The notes under the pieces are model-generated. The model worked only from the letters and a program-made list of their open reading frames with translations. It did not search any database and was not told the origin of the DNA. A program made the position numbers and the translations under genes. From contig CBDDEE010000032.1 in NCBI GenBank assembly GCA_965226855.1, positions 824,838-888,837 on the forward strand: 64,000 nt of DNA, given 5' to 3'. This document shows positions 1 to 8,290 of this stretch, in pieces (position 1 is the stretch's first letter; every line of letters starts with the position of its first letter). This stretch comes from JAUXJB01 sp965226855. Lineage in GTDB: Bacteria > Myxococcota_A > UBA9160 > SZUA-336.

Positions 1-825
1 GTCGCCCGGCGAACCGAGGTCATCAAGGGGCAGGACGGCAACGAGATCCGCCTCTTCATCCACGAGCCCTCCGGGCGAGCCGGCCCGCGGCCCGGCATCC
101 TGCACACCCACGGCGGCGGCATGGCCATCTGCGCCGCGGCCGATCCCCAGTCCACCCGATGGCGGGACGAGCTGGCCGCCACGGGGCTGAGCGTCGTCGG
201 GGTCGAGTTCCGCAACTCGGCGGGCAAGCTCGGTCCCTGTCCGTTCCCCGCCGGTCTCGACGACTGCGCCGCGGGCGCGCACTGGACGCACGAAAATCGC
301 GACGCGCTCGGCATCTCGCAGCTCGTCGTCTCGGGCGAGTCCGGGGGCGGAAACCTGAGCCTCGCCCTGGCGCTCAAGGCCAAGCGCGAGGGCTGGATTC
401 ACAAGATCGCGGGCGTGTACGCGATGTGCCCGTACATCTCCGGCACCTACAGTCCCGCACCCCCCGAGCTGACCTCTCTGCACGAGAACGCGGGGTACGT
501 GGTGGATGCGGACATGATGCAGGTCCTCGCCACGGCCTACGACCCGGGCGGGGAGAACACCGACAACCCGTTGGCGTGGCCCTACCGCGCGAGCGTGGAG
601 GACCTGGCGGGACTCCCGCCGCACGCGATCTCGGTGAACGAGCTGGACCCGCTGCGCGACGAGGGACTCCACTACGCGCGAAGGCTGATGGCCGCCGGTG
701 TGCCGACGCTGAGCCGCACGATCAACGGCACGAATCACGGCGGCGACACCGAGCTGCTGGCCGTCATGCCCGACGTCTACTACGCGTCGATCCGCGACGT
801 CCACGGCTTCGCGGCGTCGCTGTGA
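1..825 (+). CDS. alpha/beta hydrolase (HSL/fold-3 esterase type), 5' end outside window
   Basis: The frame is open from base 1, so the N-terminus lies off the window. The HSL-family oxyanion-hole motif HGGG falls at about bases 109-120, just before the first in-frame ATG at 121, so that ATG is not the true start. The nucleophile elbow GESGGG follows (about 331-351), then ELDPLRDEG with the likely catalytic Asp, and NGTNHGGD with the catalytic His, in the usual order. The family hydrolyses short-chain carboxylic esters or lactones in the cytoplasm; no substrate can be named. It ends one base before the GTG of the next ORF, so the two would be co-transcribed. Confidence 0.85.
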   Translation, partial: VARRTEVIKGQDGNEIRLFIHEPSGRAGPRPGILHTHGGGMAICAAADPQSTRWRDELAATGLSVVGVEFRNSAGKLGPCPFPAGLDDCAAGAHWTHENRDALGISQLVVSGESGGGNLSLALALKAKREGWIHKIAGVYAMCPYISGTYSPAPPELTSLHENAGYVVDADMMQVLATAYDPGGENTDNPLAWPYRASVEDLAGLPPHAISVNELDPLRDEGLHYARRLMAAGVPTLSRTINGTNHGGDTELLAVMPDVYYASIRDVHGFAASL

Positions 826-826
826 G

Positions 827-1132
827 GTGCGCATGATCGGGAAGCTCTTCCACCTGGCCCATCTGGTCGAAGACCTGGACGCGACCGATCGCCTTTACGA
901 CGAGGTCTTCGAGGACCCGCACTTCGTGGCGAGGGGCTTCCAGGTCGAGGTCGAGCACCCCGAGCTCGGCCGCTCATTCAAGTACCACGGGGCGCCCTAT
1001 CTGTTCCACGGCTCGCCGTGGAACATCGCGCGGCGCGCGCTGCTGCTCGGCGAGCACAACGCCGAGATCTACAGTGAGCTCGGAGTCTCGGCGCAAGAGC
1101 TCGAGCGACTCTCGAGCGAAGGGATCGTGTAG
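827..1132 (+). pseudogene. in-frame chimera: VOC/glyoxalase N-terminus joined to CaiB/BaiF CoA-transferase C-terminus
   Basis: GTG at 827 or, more likely, ATG at 833. Residues 3 to about 27 (MIGKLFHLAHLVEDLDATD onward) look like the first β-strand and helix of a vicinal-oxygen-chelate protein. From about residue 28 (DPHFVARGF...VEHPELGR...LLGEHNAEIYSELG) the protein is the C-terminal tail of a family III CoA-transferase (CaiB/BaiF). Neither domain is complete: a VOC module needs about 60 residues and a CaiB protein about 400. The frame runs cleanly through the junction near base 910, so this looks like a deletion fusion. Probably non-functional. Confidence 0.7.
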
Positions 1133-1233
1133 CCATGGAGCAATTCGGCGACAACTAGGTGCGGTCTTCAGGTGCCTTACAGACCGTGGTCGACCCCGCA
1201 GCGCAAGGATTTTGCGGCAGGATGGCTGACATC

Positions 1234-1250
1234 TCTGTAAAACGTACAGA
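1234..1250. promoter_or_regulatory. palindromic operator TCTGTA-N5-TACAGA
   Basis: Perfect 6-bp inverted repeat with a 5-bp spacer. The same arms with a different spacer occur at 29914-29930 in the second copy of the locus, so the arms are conserved while the spacer and neighbouring bases have changed. It lies about 145 bp upstream of the σ54-like promoter, the usual distance for an enhancer-binding-protein site. The regulator is not known; the Fis-type protein encoded by the second copy is one candidate. Confidence 0.55.
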
Positions 1251-1392
1251 CCACGATTTCAAAAAGACGTGCTCGGGGCCGGTGACGAGTGTCCCCAACC
1301 CAGCCTCGTACAACCGATCACCTCACTAAAGTAACCCGACAGCGGGTAGATACGCGACTCCGGCTCGTAGGCGAGGTCGGGCGACAGACTAA

Positions 1393-1408
1393 TGGCATGC
1401 GCCTTGCT
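1393..1408 (+). promoter_or_regulatory. σ54-type (-24/-12) promoter
   Basis: TGGCATGCGCCTTGCT matches the RpoN consensus, with GG and GC exactly 12 bp apart. The second copy has TGGCATGCGACTTGCT at 30073-30088. It would give a leader of roughly 200 nt before the ATG at 1617. A σ54 promoter requires an activator with an AAA+ domain, which the gene itself does not encode. Confidence 0.55.
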
Positions 1409-1616
1409 CTACCGGAGGTGCCTCCTAAGCTGAATCGCATGCGCAGGTCCCAAGGGATCCAAGATCACGTGACGAAGAGAACCGTCCTGTAGTCCTTGGC
1501 CTTGGGAACTGCATTACGGAGCATGGTCCACCGCACGATGAGCTAGAGCGTTGATCTGAAATAGTCTCTTCCGCTCCAAAGCCCCATGGAACGGCGCTGC
1601 ATGAGGTTCCCCAGGT

Positions 1617-2378
1617 ATGGATCGGGAGACGATTCTCCTCGTTCACCCGGAAGCGGACGAACTGGATCGGATCGAGGCCTTGGTTCAGCCGCTCGGCCTC
1701 GAAACCCGTCGGGTGCATGACTTCCCCAGCGCCGTCAGACTCTGGCAGATTCGGCCCGCCAACCTGGTGGTGTGCACCGACATCGACGTGCCGGAACACA
1801 AGCCCCAAGTCGTCGAGGAAGTTCGCCGCGCGACTAGCCGTCTTCCCGTCGTCGTCCTCATCCGTGATCGCTCCCAGGCGGAATGCCCGAAGGCCACGCG
1901 GCTTCTGACAGGCCTGCAGCAGTACCTCGCCTGGCCCCAGGAGGCAGCCGACCTTCCCGCCGTTGCGCGTGCGCTCCTTCGCACGTCGCGATACCTGAAC
2001 GGCTCGCACCACGACCAACTCGCGGCGATGCGAGGCGACAGGGACGCCCGCCGCATGCGCGAAACGCTAAGCGCACTTCGCACTACACTATTCCAGCAGT
2101 CGATCGAACGCGACGTGCGACGCTTCGCGGAGTTATTTGCCAAGCCCGATCTGGAATGCCGAATTCATGTGGAAGAAGGGAGGACGGCACACGTCGTGAC
2201 TGAAGCTGCCAAGCGATTGGAGGCTGATCTGATCGTGATGGGCACAGTGACGCGCACGGGGATCCCCGGGCTAATCAATGAAAACGCGGCGGAAGACCTC
2301 CTCGCCGATCTACACTGCTCGGTGCTGGCCGTGAAACCTCCCGACTTCCGGACACCAGTTACCTTGGAAGGCGAATGA
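1617..2378 (+). CDS. chimeric protein: degenerate receiver domain plus universal stress protein (UspA) C-terminus
   Basis: Residues 1 to about 125 are a receiver-like (REC) domain identical to the product at 30301. From residue 157 onward the protein is the C-terminal half of a Usp domain: DLIVMGTVTRTGIPG, the AEDLL helix and CSVLAVKPP, with the phosphate-binding loop altered (GLINENAAEDLL where GxxxGNxAE is usual). The changeover is at base 2086, exactly where identity with the second copy ends, so this is a duplicated receiver gene whose HTH-encoding 3' end was replaced by a usp fragment. Whether it makes a working protein is unknown; the frame is intact. Confidence 0.75.
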   Translation: MDRETILLVHPEADELDRIEALVQPLGLETRRVHDFPSAVRLWQIRPANLVVCTDIDVPEHKPQVVEEVRRATSRLPVVVLIRDRSQAECPKATRLLTGLQQYLAWPQEAADLPAVARALLRTSRYLNGSHHDQLAAMRGDRDARRMRETLSALRTTLFQQSIERDVRRFAELFAKPDLECRIHVEEGRTAHVVTEAAKRLEADLIVMGTVTRTGIPGLINENAAEDLLADLHCSVLAVKPPDFRTPVTLEGE

Positions 2379-2485
2379 CATCCCGTCGCGCGCGCATGAG
2401 GAAGCCTCCGGCGAGGCCTTCGCGTTGCGCTTCTGTTTAAGTGCCGGCTTGCAAGTCGACCTCGGCGGGGGCAGTAGGAGGATCC

Positions 2486-3316
2486 GTGAAGAAGCGACTG
2501 GTTTTGGCCGTGTTCTGCGCGGTTCCCCTTCTTGTTCTCTGTTGTGGCGGGGATCAAGGCGGTGGTGCGACCGGCCAGACGAGCACCGCCAATCCGCAGC
2601 AGCCCGCGACTAGCGCTGCCACCGACGAAGGTAAGCCGTGGGACCCCGCGCTGGGCACCGCGACCGTCACGGGCACCGTCAAGTTCGAGGGCAAGGCGCC
2701 GCGAATGCGGCCCATCGACATGGCGGGCGCCGACGAGAAGTGTGCGGAGATGTATGGTGGCGAGCGACAATTGCCGCAGACCGTCATCCTCAATGGTAAC
2801 GGAACGATCCGGAACGTGTTCGTCTGGGTCAAGACGGGTATCGACGGCTGGAGCTTCCCAATGCCCGAGGGTGACGCCCTGCTCGACCAGAGGGGCTGTA
2901 GGTATCACCCGCACGTTCAAGGCATGCGCACCGGCCAGTCTCTCACGGTGAAGACCAGCGATCCCACGGCGCACAATGTCCACGGCTTCGGGAAGGCAAA
3001 CCGGCCATTCAATCGATCACAGCCGGCGGGTGCCGGCGACATCACGATCCGCATGCGCCGGGATGAGGCGAGCCCTCCCATGAAGGTGAAGTGCGACATC
3101 CACCCCTGGATGAACTCCTACGTTGCCGTGGTGGACCATCCCTATTTCGCGGTTACCGGGGACGACGGCTCGTTTGAGTTGCCGAATCTCCCCCCTGGAA
3201 CCTACGCGATCGAGGCCTGGCACGAGAGGTACGAGACGATGGAGCAGACCGTCACCATCGGCGACAACGAAACCCAGACACTCGAATTCACCTACGGAAG
3301 CTCCTTGACGCCGTAG
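2486..3316 (+). CDS. cupredoxin-like lipoprotein with C-terminal carboxypeptidase-regulatory (β-sandwich) segment
   Basis: The start is GTG 2486, preceded by AGGAGG, giving the lipoprotein signal VKKRLVLAVFCAVPLLVLCCGG; the in-frame ATG at 2441 is rejected because it buries that signal. A low-complexity Gly/Thr/Gln linker follows. The core contains HNVH and, about 50 residues later, CDIHPWM; together these supply the His, Cys, His and Met ligands of a type 1 copper site. The last 50 residues (DGSFELPNLPPGTYAIEAWHE) are typical of carboxypeptidase-regulatory-like folds. Likely an envelope-anchored copper or electron-transfer protein. A CusF-like gene lies 1.8 kb downstream on the other strand. 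Confidence 0.8.
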   Translation: MKKRLVLAVFCAVPLLVLCCGGDQGGGATGQTSTANPQQPATSAATDEGKPWDPALGTATVTGTVKFEGKAPRMRPIDMAGADEKCAEMYGGERQLPQTVILNGNGTIRNVFVWVKTGIDGWSFPMPEGDALLDQRGCRYHPHVQGMRTGQSLTVKTSDPTAHNVHGFGKANRPFNRSQPAGAGDITIRMRRDEASPPMKVKCDIHPWMNSYVAVVDHPYFAVTGDDGSFELPNLPPGTYAIEAWHERYETMEQTVTIGDNETQTLEFTYGSSLTP

Positions 3317-3415
3317 GAGCCAGGAGCCATCCGGCGAGGTGCCGCTGATCTGGTAGGGCGAACACGAAACTGGTCACCTCCGGCGTCCGGAGCGCGCTTC
3401 CGCGGTGGGCGGCGC

Positions 3416-3590
3416 AGCGCATGGACTCGGGCGATCTCCTGGGCTTCCTCTGCTCCTGCGGCTCGGGCATCCTCGAGAAGCTGGCGGGCTTCCTCATCGG
3501 CAACACGGCCGAGTACGTGCTCCAGCACGTGAATACCCCCGTACTGCTACCGGATAGCAGCACGGAGGCCATCCTGGGTGGTTCCCAAGT
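3416..3590 (+). pseudogene. fusion of a trbE fragment and a universal stress protein C-terminus
   Basis: Bases 3416-3468 match 33621-33673, inside trbE of the conjugation cluster, with one mismatch (residues MDSGDLLGFLCSC). Directly afterwards the same frame reads as the end of a UspA protein (GFLIGNTAEYVLQHVNTPVLL, with the Usp nucleotide-binding G-N-T-A-E). The frame then runs into a repeat at 3576 and stops at 3657. This is a two-part fragment with no complete domain. Confidence 0.7.
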
Positions 3591-3659
3591 TTGGCCTAAT
3601 CGAAGAATTGCCACCAAATTCTCTAATCGATCGAATGTCGAGCGTCCGCTAGTGTAACC
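3576..3659. repeat. about 84-bp dispersed repeat, copy 1
   Basis: The stretch from GGGTGGT to the TCTAATCGATCGAATGTCGA core and beyond (to about 3659) is about 85% identical to 15806-15891. In both places it follows the 3' end of a gene. No inverted ends or coding content are seen. From 3660 to 4129 I see no gene. Confidence 0.65.
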
Positions 3660-4129
3660 TAAAGCAGCGAATCCGCTGTCGGTAGTCGCGACGGTGGCAG
3701 ATGTCGAGCCAAGAGCAACGAGGTGACCTCCGGGGGGGTGGTGAGGAAATTGGACCCAGCCAGGTCGATCCATCAGCCAAGACTGAGTTGACGTTCACCT
3801 CACTTTCCAGCGACAGCTCTACGAGCCGACGCCAGGCTCTCCAGGCGGGTCGATCCGGCGCTGGGGCAATCGTAGAACGCGGCGTAGAGTCCTGAGGAAC
3901 GCGGAAGCAGTTCTGGCCAGAACGAGGTCTGATCTGTCTGTAAGCTGTGTGAGTCGCCCACAAGAAGAGTCAGACACGTCTCCTGCTGAGATCAGATGGC
4001 CCGCCGCTTTCTTGCTACCCACGATACGAGCGTGTCGGACAATGAACTCCTCGTGCTCGAACGGTTACGTCGAACGACGTGCCGTCGATTAGCGAGTCCT
4101 ATGGGCGAGCCCGGAGTGGAGAGAATACC

Positions 4130-5131
4130 ATGATGCTTCTAAGCCTCTACGTAACTCTGGCTCTTGGCGTCTCTTTCGTGTGTTCCATCATGGAAGCAGT
4201 CCTTCTGAGCGTTACGCCCGCATACATCGGTGCTCTCCAGAAAGAACGGCCGCTCGCGGCAATTCTCAGTCTGAATACGGTGGCGCACACCATGGGGGCA
4301 GCGGGCGCGGGCGCTCAGGCCGCCGCAGTTTTTTGGAAGCACCGCGATAGGTCTCTTCTCGGCGCTCCTCACTTTGGCCATCCTTGTGTTGAGCGAGATC
4401 ATACCCAAGACGATCGGGGCGCTCTACTGGCGGCAACTGGCCCCGCGGGTCGCCCGTATTCTGGGCCCGATGATCTGGCTTCTCTATCCGCTCGTCTGGA
4501 TCTGCCAGTCAATTACGGGATTGATTTCGCGTCGCCGAGATGTTGCGGGAGAAGTGAGTCGTGAGGAACTCGTCGCCATGGCCGACATCGGCGAGCAGCG
4601 AGGCGCGATCGAAGCGCTGAGGCGCATATCGTCAAGAGCCTAATGCGTTTCAACGGCCTCACTGCTAAGGACGTGATGACCCCGCGTACTGTCCTGGTTA
4701 CGTTCCCCGAATCGGCCGCAGCGGCCGAAGTCACCGCAGAGGATGTGCTGTTCTCGCGCGTCCCCGTATTCGCGGAGAACCCCGATCAAATCACGGGATA
4801 CGTGCTAAGAGACGATGTTCTGCAAGCGGTGGCGGAAGACCGTCACGAGGAGCCCCTGACCGCGCTTCGTCGCGAGATCCTGATCGTTCCAGAAGAATTT
4901 CCGTTACCACGCTTGTTCGCCGAGTTGCTCTCGCGCCGCGAGCACATCGCCCTCGTGCTCGCCCCCTACGGAGGAACAAAGGGGATTGTGACGATGGAAG
5001 ATGTGATCGAGACGCTACTCGGCCTCGAGATCATGGACGAAGTGGATCAGACGGAGAACATGAGACAACTCGCACGGCGCCAGTGGGAGGAACGAGCCGC
5101 TCAGCTTGGGCTTCTTACCGAGGATTTTTAG
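4130..5131 (+). pseudogene. CNNM/CorC-type membrane transporter (DUF21 plus CBS domains), frameshifted
   Basis: Start ATG 4130. The DUF21 transmembrane part opens with MMLLSLYVTLALGVSFVCSIMEAVLLS. The frame breaks at a T6 run (4329-4334); deleting one T restores AVFGSTAIGLFSALLTLAILVLSEIIPKTIGA. A second break near 4620 precedes HIVKSLMRFNGLTAKDVMTPR, the conserved entry into the CBS pair, which then runs intact to 5131. With two single-base corrections the protein would be about 330 residues; a CorC_HlyC tail is absent. The family is implicated in Mg2+/Co2+ transport at the inner membrane. Either a pseudogene or two sequencing errors. Confidence 0.8.
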
Positions 5132-5442
5132 GAGTCCGACCGAGCGATCTCCGTTACGATGTACGAACCGCCTCGCTCCTTCACCCGGAAGTGGATCTCC
5201 GTCCCTTCGCCGAGTCCTTCTAGCGCTACGCCTGGCGCCACGCTGAAGGTCATCGTCATCCCTTTCATGAACCCGGGAATGTCCTCGTGGTCGATCGTCA
5301 CCTCCCGCATCTCGGGCTCGACGCTCACAAGGTTCCCACGACCGGGATGGTCCCCGCTCGCCGCCCCGCCGCAGCCCGTAGGGCCGAAGACGAGGCCGAG
5401 GAACGCGACGGCGACTGCCATCGTCCAGAACTGCTTACTCAC
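5128..5442 (-). CDS. CusF-like periplasmic copper-binding lipoprotein
   Basis: GTG start at 5442 with GGAAAAGAA upstream. The frame stays open up to 5700, but those upstream codons show no recognisable domain. The N-terminus (KQFWTMAVAVAFLGLVFGPTGCGG) is a lipoprotein signal. The mature part contains ITIDHEDIPGFMKGMTMTF-type sequence (VTIDHEDIPGFMKGMTMTF here), with the His and Met residues expected for Cu(I) binding in CusF/copper-chaperone domains. About 104 residues. It converges on the CNNM gene with a 4-bp overlap. The region 5443-5718 shows no other gene. Confidence 0.8.
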   Translation of the reverse strand: MSKQFWTMAVAVAFLGLVFGPTGCGGAASGDHPGRGNLVSVEPEMREVTIDHEDIPGFMKGMTMTFSVAPGVALEGLGEGTEIHFRVKERGGSYIVTEIARSDS

Positions 5443-5718
5443 CGGGTTTCTTTTCCATTCAATACGCCCACGTCCGGAAGCCAGCATCGTTTCCATCGCT
5501 AAAGCGCTGATAGACACCGAGCAAGGACCGAACCACGTGACCAAATCCGCCCACCATCGGGCGGCGATGCGTTTTATTTCATCGGCACACGCGCCTTGAC
5601 TCCACAACAGCAGCAGGAGCCGGGCGGTCATGGCTATCACTGTCATGAGCTTCGGGCGCACACGGGACCGATCTTCTCCGCCCACACCAGAGCCGTGCAA
5701 GCACGGCGGCGAGGCTGT

Positions 5719-6143
5719 TTAGGGCGTGACCTCGACCGACACCGAGTTCGAGATCACGCACATACCAGCGGCCGCGAATTCAGCGATGAACTGTTGCCAC
5801 TCCGCGGACTGAACGACCTTCGCGGTCGATTGGGCCATCGAGACCAGGTTCAGGTACTCCGTGATCACGATAACGGTGTTCCTGTTGGGGCCTGCGAGCG
5901 TGGTCAACCAGACTCGGCCAGTACCAGTGCTGTTGTACCTTTTGCCGATGGCATCAACGCGCGTGAAGAACTCCTGGAACTTCGGAAGATCCCCAGCAAC
6001 GTCAACAACATCACTTGGTGCACACGAGGTGCCTGTTGGGCCACGGCCTCGTCCGGAGCCACCTGGTAAACACCGAGAGACAGATAGGTGCCGATCGCTC
6101 TCAGCACGATCAGCAGCGCCGCATAGCGGCCCGCGAGCTTCAA
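5719..6143 (-). pseudogene. small secreted protein, frameshifted
   Basis: ATG at 6143 overlaps the stop of the slipin gene (ATGA), so it is the third gene of that operon. The N-terminus MKLAGRYAALLIVLRAIGTYLSLGVYQV resembles a signal sequence. Near base 6010 the reading shifts by one base into VVDVAGDLPKFQEFFTRVDAI..., which continues to a stop at 5719 and resembles small dimeric α/β-barrel stress proteins (TEYLNLVSMAQSTAKVVQS). Function unknown. Confidence 0.55.
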
Positions 6144-6919
6144 TCGCTATCCGTGTCCGCGCTCTCGAGCGCCTTGCGCGCATTGAGGATCGGCGAGATG
6201 AGATCGAGCGGAATGGGGAACAGGATGGTCGAGTTCTGCTCGGTCGCGACCTCTTGAAGGGTCTGCAGGTAGCGCAGCTGCAGCGTAAAGGGCGACTGCT
6301 TCATGACCTCGGACGCCTCGCGCAGGCGCTCCGAGGCCTGGAACTCTCCCTCCGCGTTAATCACTTTGGCGCGGCGCTCCCGCTCCGCCTCCGCTTGCTT
6401 TGCCATGGCCCGCTGCATCTCCTGGGGGAGATCGATGTGCTTGATCTCGACGGCCCGCACCTTGACTCCCCAGGGATCGGTGCCGCGATCGAGCTCCTCC
6501 TGGAGCTGCCGGTTGATCGCCTCGCGCTCGGAGAGAATCCGGTCCAGCTCGCTCTGGCCACAGACACTGCGCAGAGTGGTCTGCGCCAGCTGCGAGGTCC
6601 CGTAGTGGAAGTTCTCGACTTTGATCAGTGCGTCTTCGGGATGGAGCACGCGAAAATAAACGACGGCGTTCACCTTCACCGACACGTTGTCGCGCGTGAT
6701 CACGTCCTGGGGCGGCACGTCCATGACGATCTCACGCAAGCTCACCTTGAACAGCCGGTCGACGAAGGGGATGACGAGCTGCAGCCCCGCCTCCTTCACA
6801 CCCTGGAAGCGTCCCAGGCGGAACACGACCCCGCGCTCGTACTCTTGCAGGATCCAGACGGATTGGTAGAGCAGCACGAGGACGATCAGCAGGCCGATGA
6901 ACAACGGGATGGTAGCCAT
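6140..6919 (-). CDS. slipin / stomatin-like SPFH (band 7) protein
   Basis: 259 residues. One N-terminal membrane segment (residues 5-24) is followed by the SPFH domain (about 27-190: EYERGVVFRLGRFQGV, IVMDVPPQDVITRDNVSVKVNAVVYFRV, WGVKVRAVEIKHIDLP), then a charged coiled coil (AEAERERRAKVINAEGEFQA) and a short tail. Slipins form oligomeric membrane rings and are the partner of membrane-bound NfeD proteases, which is exactly the upstream neighbour here, 3 bp away. This pairing makes the assignment firm; the physiological role in envelope stress is known only in general terms. Confidence 0.92.
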   Translation of the reverse strand: MATIPLFIGLLIVLVLLYQSVWILQEYERGVVFRLGRFQGVKEAGLQLVIPFVDRLFKVSLREIVMDVPPQDVITRDNVSVKVNAVVYFRVLHPEDALIKVENFHYGTSQLAQTTLRSVCGQSELDRILSEREAINRQLQEELDRGTDPWGVKVRAVEIKHIDLPQEMQRAMAKQAEAERERRAKVINAEGEFQASERLREASEVMKQSPFTLQLRYLQTLQEVATEQNSTILFPIPLDLISPILNARKALESADTDSD

Positions 6920-6922
6920 TTG

Positions 6923-8290
6923 TCAGGTTCTCCCCGGGGACTCTGAGGCCCCTCGCACTCGGACCATCAGATCATGCACCTCGACGATCTCGACCCGCTG
7001 ACCGCGTTCGATCGGCTCGTCCGATTCCGCCTTCCAGAGTTCTCCTCGCACTCGAATCCGACCCTCCGGCCGAATGTCGCTCTCCGCAACCGCCTTCTGG
7101 CCCAAGAGCGCCTCGCGCCCCGAGAACTGGGGCCTGCCAAGACTCCGACTCACGCCGAACACGACGATCGCCATGAATCCGGAGAGCACGACGACCGCGG
7201 GAAAGATAACCGACCAGAAAGGCACGGTGAGATCGGAGAGCTCGGGCACACGGAAGAGCATATACGCCCCGTAGGCGAAACAGACAATCCCGGCGGCGAA
7301 GAGCATGCCGAAGCTCGTGATGAAAATCTCGGCCACGAAGAGGGCCAGCCCGCTGATGAGGAGCAGTGCGCCGACCCAGTTGATGGGGATGACCTGGAAG
7401 GCCAGTCCGGCGAGGACCAGGCAGACGACGCCGACCAGACCGGGAACGATCAGCCCGGGACTCTGGACCTCGATGTAGAGCCCGGCCAGTCCTGCCATGA
7501 ACAGCAGGACGGCTATCGAGGGATCGGAAATCAGGGCAAAGAACCTGTCCAGGGGCTCCATCTCGAGGCGCACGACGCGCACGTCGTTGGTCGCGAGGGT
7601 GACCTCCTCGCGGCCGATCTTGACCGTCCGACCATCGACGAGCTCGAGCAGGTGATCGAGATCGTCCGCCACGAGGTCGACTACGTTCAGCTCGACCGCC
7701 TCCGCCTGGCTGATCGCGACGGAATTGCGCACCGCGTCGATCGCCCACTCCACGTTCCGCTCGCGCTCCGCTGCGATCGACTCGATGAAGGCCGCCGTGA
7801 AGTTCTCCGCCTTCTCATTGCGGTAGTCCCGGAGGTTTGGCGGGGACTTCGAATCCTTCTCGTCCTGCTGTCCGGGGAGCGGTGGGCTGGGGGTCGGGCC
7901 CCCTCCCCCCGCGAACACCGGGTGGGCCGCGCCGATGCTCGTGCCCGGCGACATGGCAGCCACGTGCGCGGCCAGGGTGATGAAGGTCCCGGCGGAGGCC
8001 GCCCACGCCCCTCGAGGAGACACGTACACGATGACAGGGAGCTTCGCGTTCAGGAGCGACGAGACGATATCCTTGGTCGAATCGAGCAGGCCACCCGGAG
8101 TGTCGAGCTCGATCACGAGCGTGACCGCGTCCTCCTCCTCGCTCTGCATGATCGCCTTCTCGATGTAGGCGGCCACGCCCGGCGTGATGACGCCATCCAC
8201 GGTGATGACGTTCACCGTCCCCGCTCGCGCAGCGCCGGCGAGAGACAGCAGCAGCCCGGCCAGAAACGCCGGCAGCATGCTCTGCCTCAC
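6923..8290 (-). CDS. NfeD-family membrane-bound serine protease (ClpP-class, 1510-N type)
   Basis: GTG at 8290 or ATG at 8278, then a signal sequence (MLPAFLAGLLLSLAGAARA). Residues about 25-235 are the ClpP-like protease domain: ELDTPGG oxyanion-hole region and the catalytic serine in AWAASAGTFI. A Pro/Gly-rich insert (FAGGGGPTPSPPLPGQ) follows the conserved SIGAAHPV. Four or five transmembrane helices occupy about 265-385, and a C-terminal OB-fold NfeD domain closes the protein. Known relatives cleave the C-terminal hydrophobic tail of the partner stomatin. The start overlaps the end of the broken coaBC gene (GTGA). Confidence 0.9.
   Translation of the reverse strand: MRQSMLPAFLAGLLLSLAGAARAGTVNVITVDGVITPGVAAYIEKAIMQSEEEDAVTLVIELDTPGGLLDSTKDIVSSLLNAKLPVIVYVSPRGAWAASAGTFITLAAHVAAMSPGTSIGAAHPVFAGGGGPTPSPPLPGQQDEKDSKSPPNLRDYRNEKAENFTAAFIESIAAERERNVEWAIDAVRNSVAISQAEAVELNVVDLVADDLDHLLELVDGRTVKIGREEVTLATNDVRVVRLEMEPLDRFFALISDPSIAVLLFMAGLAGLYIEVQSPGLIVPGLVGVVCLVLAGLAFQVIPINWVGALLLISGLALFVAEIFITSFGMLFAAGIVCFAYGAYMLFRVPELSDLTVPFWSVIFPAVVVLSGFMAIVVFGVSRSLGRPQFSGREALLGQKAVAESDIRPEGRIRVRGELWKAESDEPIERGQRVEIVEVHDLMVRVRGASESPGRT

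Larger units (their letters stand above)
1230..2086. repeat. 5' copy of a duplicated promoter plus receiver-domain block (partner 29910-30770)
   Basis: The block covers about 380 bp of upstream DNA plus the first 470 bp of the receiver ORF and recurs at 29910-30770 in the same orientation. By eye, the coding part (1617-2086 versus 30301-30770) differs at one base, while the upstream part differs at roughly one base in ten and carries small indels. Identity stops abruptly after base 2086 (30770). Nothing else between 1133 and 1616 looks coding. Confidence 0.9.

Noticed and set aside
1289..1492. Short ORF between the chimera and the receiver gene
   Set aside because: The duplicated copy at 29907 does not preserve the reading frame, so this is regulatory DNA rather than a gene.
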